From assembly GCF_900640115.1 (NCBI RefSeq), contig NZ_CAAAIW010000016.1, positions 1-62,497 of the forward strand: 62,497 bases of DNA. Reading direction: 5' to 3'. Source of the stretch: Legionella yabuuchiae (GTDB lineage: Bacteria > Pseudomonadota > Gammaproteobacteria > Legionellales > Legionellaceae). Below are positions 36,708 through 45,982 of the stretch, piece by piece (positions within the stretch are counted from its first letter, which is position 1; each line of letters begins with the position of its first letter). The notes under the pieces are model-generated. The model did not search any database. It was given only the letters and a program-made list of their open reading frames with translations, and was not told the origin of the DNA. The translations under genes and the position numbers were made by a program.

Positions 36708-38582
36708 TTACTTCTCCATAACGTAACGGCCAGGGGCATCCTCTAAAATTCGATATCCTTTTTCGGGTGCTCCTATGCCAGGTGGTGTAATTTTCTTTCC
36801 TGAGTGCTTGGCTAACCATTGATGCCATTTTGGCCACCAAGAGCCTTTATGGCGTTTATGTTCCTGATACCATGTTTCAGGAGCTATATAAGCCGTATCC
36901 GCTCGTGTTTTGCCAATGCGATAACTTCGTCCCTTGTGGCCTGGCTCAGAGACAATACCGCCATTATGGCCTCGGTTGGCAAGCACAAATGTAATATCAA
37001 CTGTACTGGTGTAAAGATGGATTTTATAAACGGATTTCCAAGGCGCAATATGATCTTGTTCTGTAGAAACAACAAACAGGGGTGATTTAATATCTTCCAA
37101 GGCAACCGGTTCGCCATCAATGATATAGTCGCCTTCCGCTAAGTCATTATTGAGATTGAGCTTGCGTAAATATTCCGTCTGCATTTTATAAGGTAGCCGT
37201 GTGGTGTCTGCATTCCAAGCCATTAAATCATTCAATGGCAATCGCTCTCCAAGCAAATACCGCTGCACACCTTTAGACCAAATTAATTCTTTAGGTCGCA
37301 ACAGTTCAAACGTGGCAGACATTTGATCGCCGCGCAAATAGCCTTGTGTGAACATAATATCTTCAAGATAACACAGTTGATTTTCATCAATAAACGTCAT
37401 TAATTCCCCAGCTTCTTCGAAGTCTGTTTGTGCGGCAAATAACGTAATGGTTTTCAAACGGTCATCATGATGACGAGCCATGTAAGAGGCGGCCATGGAG
37501 AGTAGCGTTCCTCCAATACAATAACCTGTGGCGTGAATATTATCTCGTCCTGTAATGCCATTAATTGCATTGATGGCTTCTAACGCTCCTTTTTTTATAT
37601 AATCCTGCATGCCGTAATTTCTATAACTAGCATCTGGATTTTTCCAAGAGATCATAAAGACCGTGTGCCCCTGTTTAACTAAATAATTAACCAACGAATT
37701 ATGAGGTGATAAATCTAAAATGTAATATTTCATAATCCAAGCTGGAATGATTAAAACTGGCTCAGGATAAACCGTCTCAGTTTGAGGCGCATACTGAATT
37801 AATTCGATTAAATCGTTTCGATAGACGACTTTGCCTTCTGTTATGGCCACATCTTTCCCGACTACGAACTCTTTTGCTCCAGCGACTGGCTCCCCCTTGA
37901 GGTATCGCCAGAAATCTTCTTGAAAATTTTGCCACCCATCGATTAAATTTTTTCCTGAAGTTTCCAACGTTTTTTCTAACACAGTGGGATTTAGTAGTGG
38001 ATTATTTTCAGGTGAAAGCGCATTAATCCATTGATAACGTATAAACGAAACCAATTCGCGGTGATCTTTGGCCATACCCCGAATTTGGGAAGCTTCCTGC
38101 CACCAGTCTTCCCAAAGCATAAAACTATTAGCTACGGCACAATAAGGCCATTCTCGCCAACCTTCATCTTTAAATCGCTCATGAAATCGCTTGTCTTCAA
38201 TATCAAAACAATTTGTATTTTTATTGGCTGCGAATTCGCTTAGATTTTGATAAAAATCATTCATTTTATCAAAAGCGCTTTCCATCAATTGCAAGCATCG
38301 ATTAGGTGCGATCGTCGTATGTGCCCACCAATCAGTATAAGCAATTAAAATTGCTGCCGGGGATAATCCTGTCGTGAGTTGACCGAGTTGCGCGTGAAAA
38401 ATGCGATCGAGAAATTCTGCCCGCTTGGCTTTATCTTCTTGCAACATGGCGTTTTCAAAGGTAGTTAAGTTTTTGGAGAGCCGCGTCATTAGCGCATTAA
38501 AATAATTTTCTAAAATGTGTATCTTTTCAGAAAGGGTAAACACTCCGGCATCCTCTTTCGAATGTTTATTAGACATTTCCAA
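36708..38582 (-). CDS. phaC: Poly(3-hydroxyalkanoate) synthase
   Basis: 624 residues with the PhaC N-terminal domain followed by the alpha/beta-hydrolase core. The lipase-like box HATGYCIGGTLLS holds the catalytic Cys, an Asp lies in VVSTEQDHIAPWKS and the His in ANRGHNGGIVSEPGHKGR. A WQEDFWRYLKG-like segment in the N-terminal domain is typical. It polymerises hydroxyacyl-CoA into polyhydroxyalkanoate granules, a carbon store common in Legionellales. Length fits class I enzymes. No phaA, phaB or phasin gene is adjacent. Confidence 0.93.
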   Translation of the reverse strand: MEMSNKHSKEDAGVFTLSEKIHILENYFNALMTRLSKNLTTFENAMLQEDKAKRAEFLDRIFHAQLGQLTTGLSPAAILIAYTDWWAHTTIAPNRCLQLMESAFDKMNDFYQNLSEFAANKNTNCFDIEDKRFHERFKDEGWREWPYCAVANSFMLWEDWWQEASQIRGMAKDHRELVSFIRYQWINALSPENNPLLNPTVLEKTLETSGKNLIDGWQNFQEDFWRYLKGEPVAGAKEFVVGKDVAITEGKVVYRNDLIELIQYAPQTETVYPEPVLIIPAWIMKYYILDLSPHNSLVNYLVKQGHTVFMISWKNPDASYRNYGMQDYIKKGALEAINAINGITGRDNIHATGYCIGGTLLSMAASYMARHHDDRLKTITLFAAQTDFEEAGELMTFIDENQLCYLEDIMFTQGYLRGDQMSATFELLRPKELIWSKGVQRYLLGERLPLNDLMAWNADTTRLPYKMQTEYLRKLNLNNDLAEGDYIIDGEPVALEDIKSPLFVVSTEQDHIAPWKSVYKIHLYTSTVDITFVLANRGHNGGIVSEPGHKGRSYRIGKTRADTAYIAPETWYQEHKRHKGSWWPKWHQWLAKHSGKKITPPGIGAPEKGYRILEDAPGRYVMEK

Positions 38583-38784
38583 TCCCTTTTTTTATTGCAT
38601 TGCACAATAATAGATTAGTCTAATAATTAGTTTCTGCCAAGAAGAATGATTGTTTGATCGTGCGGGAAAGGGGTTTATTCATTAACCGTTCAATTAACAT
38701 AATTTGGTTTGATTTGCATCTTTTTGTGTTTTTTTGATTCTTGTCGTAAAATAATTATTAAGATCATACGCCAAGGATTAGGCC

Positions 38785-38937
38785 ATGAAAAAAACAATCA
38801 TTCTTTCTCTTATTTTGATTTTCACAAGTATTCAATTAACCGGCTGCGGATGGGGTGGATGCAACAACCTATGCGGCGGAAATAATTATGTGTTTAGCGC
38901 TCAAGGTGCAAGCTGTTGCAGTGGACTGCCTTGGTAG
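38785..38937 (+). CDS. Tiny Cys-rich lipoprotein (50 aa)
   Basis: A 51-codon frame begins with MKKTIILSLILIFTSIQ and continues to a lipobox LTGC, so the mature lipoprotein is only about 30 residues, with six Cys counting the lipidated one (GCGWGGCNNLCGG and SCCSG). AAGGA lies upstream at a suitable distance. It is flanked by phaC (divergent) and the lplT-aas fusion. It is a plausible real gene because start, ribosome site, signal and lipobox agree. Function unknown. Confidence 0.6.
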   Translation: MKKTIILSLILIFTSIQLTGCGWGGCNNLCGGNNYVFSAQGASCCSGLPW

Positions 38938-39134
38938 AAATCATTCTGCTTCACTTCATTTGCAAATGACGACACTTTCTAGCTCATTGTTAAAAATGAC
39001 CATAGTCCAATCATGAAAGCGTCATTAAATAAGGCATCATCGTCCTCACACAGTATCTTGGCTATGACCCCAAGATACTTCAATTAGCTCGTGACATAGA
39101 AAAGCTTATTTGCTATGTTCGCCGCTTTTGAAAA

Positions 39135-39167
39135 ATTAGAGACACTCTCCTAGCGAACGTCTCTAAT
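39135..39167. promoter_or_regulatory. Inverted repeat before the lplT-aas gene
   Basis: Nine-base arms ATTAGAGAC (39135-39143) and GTCTCTAAT (39159-39167) separated by 15 bases, 42 bases before the chosen start. It could be an operator or a 5'-leader hairpin. No regulator identified. Confidence 0.4.
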
Positions 39168-39208
39168 ATGACTTAATGAGCATTACCCCTGCCTTTACGG
39201 AGTCCAGT

Positions 39209-42200
39209 ATGAAACTGTCTAATATTCGCGGGTTTTACCCCTTTATGATAGTGGTATTTTTGAATACCTTCGTTGATATCGGCCATAAGATTCTTATTCA
39301 GGATACCCTTTATCAAACCGCCACTGGAAAAAGCTATACCATTTTAGCCGCGATAGTAAATGGGCTTATTTTATTGCCCTACATGTTTTTATTCACTCCA
39401 TCAGGCTTTCTTGCCGATAAATTTCCAAAAGCGACCACCTTAAAAATCACGGCTGCAATAGCTATCCCTCTAACGATTCTCATAACCTTATGTTATTACC
39501 AGGGGTTTTTCTGGGGCGCATTTGCTTTGACCTTTCTTCTAGCGGTACAAAGCGCCATCAATTCGCCAGCAAAATACGGTTATATTAAGGAACTGTTTGG
39601 TAAAGAACATATTTCACAAGCCAATGCCTTGGTCCAAACCTTAACTATTGTGGCAATCTTAGGTAGCACTTTTGCCTTTACCTTGATCTTTAGCCATTTT
39701 CTTAAATCGTTAAACATGAATACGGTGATGGATCATTCGAGACTACTTAAAGCCTTCGCTCCCGCGGGATTTTTATTGATTATTAGTGCATTATTGGAAA
39801 GCGCATTAACTCTTCGTCTTCCTAAACAGCCGGCCGTAGACCCATCCTCTAATTATGAAGCCAAACATTATTTTAAAGGCAAATACCTGGCTTCTTATCT
39901 GACAAAAGCCACCCAAAATCCCATTATTATCACTTGCATGCTTGGGCTTGCGATTTTTTGGGGATTAAATCAAGTGCTTTTAGCCACCTATGGCGCTTTT
40001 TTAAAAGACCACTTAAGCAATATCAGTGTAGTGTTTGCGCAAGGTTCACTTGCATTTGGAGGCATAGGCATTGTTCTGGGGGCTTTATACGCCGGCCGAC
40101 TTTCAAAAGGATTCATCGAAACAGGCATTATTCCCATAGCCACGATTGGCGCTGCTGTTTCTCTTTTCATCCTACCTACCCTCTCCAATCCTTTAGCGAT
40201 CCTTGCGCTATTTTTCTCTTATGGGTTCTTAGGTGGCATGCTTATTGTTCCATTAAATGCATTGATTCAATTTAATGCGACTAAGAAAGACCTGGGTAAG
40301 ATTTTATCGGCCAATAATTTTATACAGACGTGTTTTATGTTTGGTTTTTTAGTTCTAACCGCTTTATTTAGTCTAGGAGGGTTAGAAAGTGTTTATTTCT
40401 TGTATGCATTAGCCACGGTTGCCTTAGCCGGTGCCATCTATGCGTTGTTCGCGCTCCCACAATCGCTCATTCGTTACTTGGTCTATTGTGTGGTTTCTAA
40501 ATTCTATTCAGTAAGTGTTTATCAACTGAATCATTTGCCCTCGACAGGAGGAATCTTATTGCTCGGAAATCATACCAGCTTTATTGATTGGGCAGTTTTA
40601 CAAATTGCATGTCCCCGTCCCATTCGGTTTGTCATGGAGCGCTCAATCTATGAAAAATGGTATTTAAAATGGCTGTTGAAACAATTCAAGATTATTCCTA
40701 TTGGCAATTCAGCCAGCAAAGACGCGCTGAGAGAAATTCATGCTGCATTGAATAAAGGCGAAGTCATCGCGCTCTTCCCTGAAGGACGCTTAAGCCGAAA
40801 CGGTCAAATAGGAGCCTTTCATTCGGGCTTTGAGCGAGCCGCTGAAGAAACCAATGCTGTAATCGTCCCTTTCTATCTCCATGGGCTTTGGGGAGCGAAA
40901 ACTTCCTATGCCACGGAACATTATAAAGATTTAGCCAAAATGAATAACCGCAGAATCAGTGTGATCTACGGCCAACCTATGTCTAATCATGCCTCAGCGC
41001 TCGAAGTGCGACAAAAGGTTCGTGAGTTATCCATCAAGTCCTGGAAGTACTTCACCAATGAAATGGATTCTATCCAGTTAGAATGGTTTCGCATGGCCAA
41101 ACATCAAGGCAATGCTATTTCTTTAATTGATTCAAGCGGTAGTCGATTCTCGGCGCATAAGTTACTTGCCGCTGTGATCTATTTTGCTAAAAAACTCGCT
41201 CCTAAAATGGACGATCAGTCCAATATTGGTATTATTTTACCGGCGAGCGCCGCGGGAGTCATTGCCAATTTAGCGGTTCTTTGTCGTGGTAAAACCGTTG
41301 TGAATTTAAATTATACCGCCGGTGAGCATGCTTTAAACTCAGCCATTGGACAAGCAAACATCAAAACGATTATTACCTCTTCTACTTTTCTAGATAAACT
41401 AAACGATAAAGGATTTAATCTTTCCAACCTAGCTCATACCACCGACCTCATTCATTTGGAAGACTTAAAAAAGAAAACCGCAAAAGTGAGCATCGCAAGA
41501 AACCTTTTGGCGGTAAAATTATTACCTGGATTTTTGCTGAAACCCTATTTTATCAAACAATCTGACGTAAACAGTGTGGCTGCGATTTTATTTAGCAGTG
41601 GCAGTGAAGGCAAGCCGAAAGGGGTTGAACTAACCCACCGCAATCTTCTTAGCAATATTAAACAAGTCACCAGCGTTTTTGCCATTCAGGAAGACGATGT
41701 GATGTTGAATTCTTTGCCCTTGTTTCATGCCTTTGGTCTAACCATGACGACATTGGTGCCTTTAATTCAAGGATTAACCATGGTTTGTTATCCTGATCCA
41801 ACCAATGCACTTGCCATCGCCCGTCTAATTTATAGTCATCGCATCACGATGTTTTGTGCTACTTCTACATTTTTAAGCATGTATAATCGCAATTCTAAGA
41901 TTCATCCCCTCTTACTAAAATCATTGCGATTGGTTATTTCTGGAGCTGAAAAATTATCCCCTACGGTTCGTGAAGAATTTAAAAATAAATTCAATCATGA
42001 CATTTACGAAGGGTATGGAGCTACCGAAGTAGCACCGGTTGCAAGTTGTAATCTTCCAGACGTAATCTCTCCAGCCGATTGGCATATTCATCAGGGCAAT
42101 AAACCTGGCACGGTTGGTTTAGCGTTACCTGGAAGCGCCTTTCGTATTGTCGATCCTGACACTTTAATCGACTTACCTATCGAAGAAGAAGGACTCATTC

Positions 42201-42682
42201 TGATTGGGGGCACCCAAGTCATGCGTGGCTATCTCAATGATCCTAAAAAAACCAATGAAGTTCTTATTAAAGATGGTGATATCGTCTGGTATAAAACAGG
42301 AGATAAAGGACGTCTTGATGAAGAGGGTTACTTAACCATCGTCGATCGCTATTCAAGATTTGCAAAAATTGGCGGAGAAATGATTAGCTTAGGCCAAGTT
42401 GAAGCACAAGTGAGTCAATTGTTTAATGATCCCGAACTGGAAGTCATTGCGGTCTCACTGCCTGATGGCAAAAAAGGAGAATGCATAGGACTTATCTACA
42501 GTGGCAAACAAGCCCCTGAACACTTGATGTCACGATTAAAAGCGTCTGATATCCCGCGGCTTATGTTACCAAATACATTAATGCCCCTTGAAGTCATCCC
42601 AAAATTGGCTAGTGGCAAAAAAGATTATTCAACCGCGAAACAGCTAATTTTATCGAATTTGGCTCAGCCAATCGCAGTATAA
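39209..42682 (+). CDS. aas: LplT-PlsC-Aas fusion: lysophospholipid transporter / acyltransferase / acyl-ACP synthetase
   Basis: The start is set at ATG 39209, preceded by CGGAG; an ATG at 39176 lacks a ribosome site. The product is 1157 residues. Residues 1-430 form an MFS carrier like LplT (NTFVDIGHKILIQDTLYQ, NSPAKYGYIKELF). Residues 440-640 are a PlsC-type acyltransferase (GNHTSFIDW, ALFPEGRLSR). Residues 640-1157 are an AMP-forming acyl-ACP synthetase (ILFSSGSEGKPKGVELTHRN, YEGYGATEVAPV, YKTGDKGRLD). In E. coli LplT and Aas are separate proteins that import and re-acylate lysophosphatidylethanolamine; here one polypeptide does all steps. The lysophospholipid salvage role follows from the family. 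Confidence 0.9.
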   Translation: MKLSNIRGFYPFMIVVFLNTFVDIGHKILIQDTLYQTATGKSYTILAAIVNGLILLPYMFLFTPSGFLADKFPKATTLKITAAIAIPLTILITLCYYQGFFWGAFALTFLLAVQSAINSPAKYGYIKELFGKEHISQANALVQTLTIVAILGSTFAFTLIFSHFLKSLNMNTVMDHSRLLKAFAPAGFLLIISALLESALTLRLPKQPAVDPSSNYEAKHYFKGKYLASYLTKATQNPIIITCMLGLAIFWGLNQVLLATYGAFLKDHLSNISVVFAQGSLAFGGIGIVLGALYAGRLSKGFIETGIIPIATIGAAVSLFILPTLSNPLAILALFFSYGFLGGMLIVPLNALIQFNATKKDLGKILSANNFIQTCFMFGFLVLTALFSLGGLESVYFLYALATVALAGAIYALFALPQSLIRYLVYCVVSKFYSVSVYQLNHLPSTGGILLLGNHTSFIDWAVLQIACPRPIRFVMERSIYEKWYLKWLLKQFKIIPIGNSASKDALREIHAALNKGEVIALFPEGRLSRNGQIGAFHSGFERAAEETNAVIVPFYLHGLWGAKTSYATEHYKDLAKMNNRRISVIYGQPMSNHASALEVRQKVRELSIKSWKYFTNEMDSIQLEWFRMAKHQGNAISLIDSSGSRFSAHKLLAAVIYFAKKLAPKMDDQSNIGIILPASAAGVIANLAVLCRGKTVVNLNYTAGEHALNSAIGQANIKTIITSSTFLDKLNDKGFNLSNLAHTTDLIHLEDLKKKTAKVSIARNLLAVKLLPGFLLKPYFIKQSDVNSVAAILFSSGSEGKPKGVELTHRNLLSNIKQVTSVFAIQEDDVMLNSLPLFHAFGLTMTTLVPLIQGLTMVCYPDPTNALAIARLIYSHRITMFCATSTFLSMYNRNSKIHPLLLKSLRLVISGAEKLSPTVREEFKNKFNHDIYEGYGATEVAPVASCNLPDVISPADWHIHQGNKPGTVGLALPGSAFRIVDPDTLIDLPIEEEGLILIGGTQVMRGYLNDPKKTNEVLIKDGDIVWYKTGDKGRLDEEGYLTIVDRYSRFAKIGGEMISLGQVEAQVSQLFNDPELEVIAVSLPDGKKGECIGLIYSGKQAPEHLMSRLKASDIPRLMLPNTLMPLEVIPKLASGKKDYSTAKQLILSNLAQPIAV

Positions 42683-42751
42683 GCCTAATAGGTTCTAATT
42701 TTGATCTTTTTACATTAAAATTGTTTTCATTTTGCAGTACATGGGTAAATT

Positions 42752-43732
42752 TTGATTACAGAACTTACGCTTGGACAAACCTCATTTCCGGTAAATTTAA
42801 TCCAAGGTCCTTTGGCTGGCATCAGTTGCGCGCCTTTTCGACGCCTATTCTGGAAGTACACGAAACCTGCATTTACCTGCACTGAAATGATTTCCTGTGA
42901 AACGCTTATCAATGGCTCGAACAATAATCATCGCTTTGTCGCCAAAAGTCTAGATGAGGGTCCAGTTTGCTTCCAGTTATCCGGGCGAGAGCCTAAGAAA
43001 ATTGCTGAAGCCACCAAAATCGTCACCGACTATGGCGCGGATTTAATCGATTTGAATTGTGGTTGTCCAGTGAATAAAATTCGCTCTAGAGGAGCGGGAT
43101 CTAAGCATTTAACGAACCCCGCTAATTTATACGAAGCGATAAAGGCTATGAAAACAAACACTCATGTGCCCATATCGATTAAAATTCGTGTTGATGGCCA
43201 TAGCTCGGATCAATATAACCAAGAAATCGTCAAAGTAGTCGCAGAAGCGGGCGCGGACTACTTAATTGTCCATGGCCGCCATTGGACTGAGCATTATGAA
43301 ACACCATGCAACACCGATCAAATCCAATTTTTTGTTGAAGAACTTAACATTCCAGTCATTGGTAATGGCGATATCGCTTGTATTGATTCGCTAAGGAATA
43401 TGTTTGCGACGGGGTGTGCTGGGGTAATGATTGCGCGCGCAGGAGTTGGCCAACCTTGGCTCATCGCTCAGCTCATCGCCGAATATAACAACCAGCCCTT
43501 CTTCAAACCCTCTTTTCCTCAAATCAGCGAATTGTTTCTTGAGCACATCACCGAGCTTGCCAAACTGTTAACCAGTGAAAAATTTGCCGTGATTCAAGCT
43601 AGAAAGTTCGCCAAATATTATGCTCGCGGCTTACCACAAAAAACAGCCTTTATAATCGAAGTAAATCAGTGCGAATCTTTAAGTCATCTGGAAGGTATAT
43701 GTAATCGCTACTTTAGCGATGTATACCTGTGA
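42752..43732 (+). CDS. tRNA-dihydrouridine synthase family protein
   Basis: 326 residues from a TTG start (42752); no in-frame ATG lies before the conserved region. FMN-binding TIM-barrel motifs of the Dus family are present: IQGPLAGISCAPFRRLF, NCGCPVNKIRSRGAGS with the catalytic Cys, SIKIRVDG, LIVHGRHWTEHYE and VIGNGDIACIDSL / GVMIARAGVGQPW. It reduces uridine to dihydrouridine in tRNA; which Dus subgroup is unclear. The final codons (from 43722) lie in a copy of the dispersed repeat, so the C-terminus may have been rewritten by it. Confidence 0.87.
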   Translation: MITELTLGQTSFPVNLIQGPLAGISCAPFRRLFWKYTKPAFTCTEMISCETLINGSNNNHRFVAKSLDEGPVCFQLSGREPKKIAEATKIVTDYGADLIDLNCGCPVNKIRSRGAGSKHLTNPANLYEAIKAMKTNTHVPISIKIRVDGHSSDQYNQEIVKVVAEAGADYLIVHGRHWTEHYETPCNTDQIQFFVEELNIPVIGNGDIACIDSLRNMFATGCAGVMIARAGVGQPWLIAQLIAEYNNQPFFKPSFPQISELFLEHITELAKLLTSEKFAVIQARKFAKYYARGLPQKTAFIIEVNQCESLSHLEGICNRYFSDVYL

Positions 43733-43757
43733 TCTTTCAAAATGCGTGTTTTAGGCG
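43722..43757. repeat. Partial copy (left end) of the dispersed palindromic repeat
   Basis: TATACCTGTGATCTTTCAAA followed by ATGCGTGTTTTAGGCG matches the left end of the complete copy. It overlaps the last codons and stop of the dus gene. Confidence 0.7.
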
Positions 43758-43758
43758 A

Positions 43759-44250
43759 TTAACTTATTGCGGTATTCGAGCGTTTCAAAAACAATTGAGT
43801 ATAATACCCCCACCCCTTGCTATCATGAGCAATTCCAATTCCCGTTAAATTATAATCACCCAGTATATTCCTACGATGTCCAGGGCTAGCTATCCAGGCG
43901 TCTACTAGCTTTTTTGGACCATATTTATAATAAGCCACATTCTCTGCCCCACCCTGACAGTATTTAATTTGCTTGTATAAAGCACTAATACGCTGACTAA
44001 AATTTTGATGCTCAAATGGAACACGCTTTTTCGCCATGGCCACACTATGCGTTTCAGCAATCTTTGAAATCGTTGGCATTAATTTTAAGGGGGAACGATG
44101 ATGTTTTACACGATATTCGTTCACATAATATAAAACTTGCTGCTGATATTGTGCATCAGATAATTGATGAGAGTGGCCTTGCGCAGCAAAGGTAAGATTA
44201 AACCCGACCAAGAGAGTTGACGCAAAAAACCAATAGGCAATATTTTTCAT
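43759..44250 (-). CDS. Exported CAP/SCP-domain protein, copy 1
   Basis: 163 residues: signal peptide (YWFFASTLLVGFNLTFAAQG) and a CAP (SCP/PR-1-like) domain. Family hallmarks are YYVNEYRVKHHRSPLKL, AETHSVAMAKKRVPFEHQNF with the His and Glu of the CAP cavity, GGAENVAY, DAWIASPGHRRNIL and GIGIAHDSKGWGYYTQLF. CAP proteins are secreted or periplasmic, and their activity in bacteria is poorly known. A very similar copy is at 47311-47799, including about 90 bases of upstream DNA. It is divergent from flippase copy 1. Confidence 0.85.
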   Translation of the reverse strand: MKNIAYWFFASTLLVGFNLTFAAQGHSHQLSDAQYQQQVLYYVNEYRVKHHRSPLKLMPTISKIAETHSVAMAKKRVPFEHQNFSQRISALYKQIKYCQGGAENVAYYKYGPKKLVDAWIASPGHRRNILGDYNLTGIGIAHDSKGWGYYTQLFLKRSNTAIS

Positions 44251-44459
44251 GAATTAAGATTAATTCATTAACATTAAAAACCAGCTATTTTGATAATATT
44301 TAAAGCATTTGTCTATGTTTTTGTAACGCTCAGTTTTCCTATTCCCGCTCTAGAAAGTACCCGCTAGGAAGATTAAGGTGGCTTAAAATAAAGCATTTGA
44401 AAAGAAATAAATTAACTCATATAGTTATAAAAATTTTTTTATATCAAGTTCCCTATATT

Positions 44460-45773
44460 ATGAGAGAAGAATTTAAACATACTTATTATCTTTTTTTATT
44501 AGCCTTAATCGGCTATTTCATAAAATATGGACTTAATGTTTTTTTGGCTCGCAATCTTGAAGTCCATCTTTACGGGAATTTTAGTGTTGCAATTAGGCTT
44601 TTAAATATTTTAATTACTATAGTTTTATTTGGAACTAATATCAGTTCCCAACGATTTTTGGCCAATTACTTGCGTACAGAGGAAAAAAATCAAGCTGAAC
44701 AATACATTGCTTGGAATCTTAAATTAATTGGGCTTACCTCGTTACTCTGTATTGTTCTCGCAGGATTATCGTTAACCATTATGCTTTTTTTGGACCACCT
44801 TGGAGTCCACGACTTTGATCAATACCATTTAGCGCTGTATATGTTCTGGATAGCGCCGATCGCAGCTTTTGTCATACTAGCCAGCAACTATTTTCTTAGT
44901 AGCGAGCAAGTTTATTTTTCTACAGCGCTCTCTGGAATATTACGTTATTTGGTTCAACTGATTTTCTTTGCCATAGCAATTTTGTTTCTTGGAACAACCT
45001 TAGATAACATTACTATTACGGGCACCTTATTTCTCTCCTTTTTATTCTTAGCCATCTTTAGTACTTTGACATTAGATAAAAATATATTATCAATGATGGC
45101 TTTGGCCGTTAAAAAAGCAAAAACCGTTCCTGTTTACCAAAATGAATGGTTTCCTAAATCAGTCTCATATATTTCAAGCTCAATTATTTACTTGCTTATT
45201 TCTGCTATGGACTTAATTATCATTGAAGTATTTGCATCAAACGAGTCTGATGTTGGTCATTATGCTGCTGCCTTAGCAATTACGGGTATCTTATGGTTGC
45301 TGCCCGGTAAATTATATAAAAGGTTAAAACCACATATTGTCTCCTTATTACAAACTCCTGAGGGTTTAAAAATACTGCAGCAAAAATTAGATGCAACGAA
45401 TGTCGCTGTGACTTCAATCTACATCATTTTGACGAGTGCACTCCTTTATTTCTCATCAACCTTATTATCCCATTTTGGTCCATCTTATGAGGACGCACGC
45501 AGTTGCGTGATTATTCTAAGCCTGGTTATTTTTCTTACTGGTCAAATGAGTTTTAGTAATGTTTTATTAATATATAAAGGCCATGAACGACTTATATTCC
45601 GTTCAAACCTCATGGAATTATTGGCCCTATGTCTTTTTGTTCCTCCAGCAACGATTTATTATGGGATTAATGGCACGGCGGCTGCCACAGGCACAATAAT
45701 CCTAATTAAAAGTTTTACTTCTAGTTTGTTGGTTAGAAAATATATTCACATACGCAGCACATTGCTGTTTTAA
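44460..45773 (+). CDS. Polysaccharide flippase-like membrane protein (MOP superfamily), copy 1
   Basis: ATG at 44460 aligns with the start of copy 2 (MREEFKHTYYLFLLAL against MKQELKLTYSLFLLAL); the upstream GTTATAAAAATTTTT and TCAAGTTCCCTATATT blocks are conserved as well, so the longer reading is rejected. 437 residues, about 12 to 14 membrane helices, resembling Wzx/RfbX oligosaccharide flippases of the MOP superfamily. Substrate unknown; no glycosyltransferase is nearby. Nearly identical over long stretches to copy 2. Confidence 0.8.
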   Translation: MREEFKHTYYLFLLALIGYFIKYGLNVFLARNLEVHLYGNFSVAIRLLNILITIVLFGTNISSQRFLANYLRTEEKNQAEQYIAWNLKLIGLTSLLCIVLAGLSLTIMLFLDHLGVHDFDQYHLALYMFWIAPIAAFVILASNYFLSSEQVYFSTALSGILRYLVQLIFFAIAILFLGTTLDNITITGTLFLSFLFLAIFSTLTLDKNILSMMALAVKKAKTVPVYQNEWFPKSVSYISSSIIYLLISAMDLIIIEVFASNESDVGHYAAALAITGILWLLPGKLYKRLKPHIVSLLQTPEGLKILQQKLDATNVAVTSIYIILTSALLYFSSTLLSHFGPSYEDARSCVIILSLVIFLTGQMSFSNVLLIYKGHERLIFRSNLMELLALCLFVPPATIYYGINGTAAATGTIILIKSFTSSLLVRKYIHIRSTLLF

Positions 45774-45873
45774 AACAAGGGATTTAAAAGCTTCGCACTA
45801 TGCGGGCTGACTTAAGCCGCTTTCTTGCCATATTTCAATATGCTCTTCCAAATAGAGTAGAGCCAGCTCTATT

Positions 45874-45945
45874 GCGAGTTTTTAAACAACACAAGGGCGA
45901 AAAAATGGATAGCATAAAAGTCGCATTTTGATGTTGATTGAGTAT
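45874..45945. repeat. Decayed right-half copy of the dispersed palindromic repeat
   Basis: TTGCGAGTTTTTAAA, GGGCGAAAAA, TAGCATAAAA and CGCATTTTGA follow in the same order as in the right half of the complete copy, with substitutions between. It lies in the gap between the two flippase genes. Confidence 0.55.
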
Positions 45946-45982
45946 ATAGTTATAAAAATTTTTCTATCAAGTTCCCTATATT

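Noticed and set aside
44397-44459. Longer N-terminus of flippase copy 1
   Set aside because: Copy 2 starts at the equivalent of 44460, and the DNA before it is a conserved non-coding leader.
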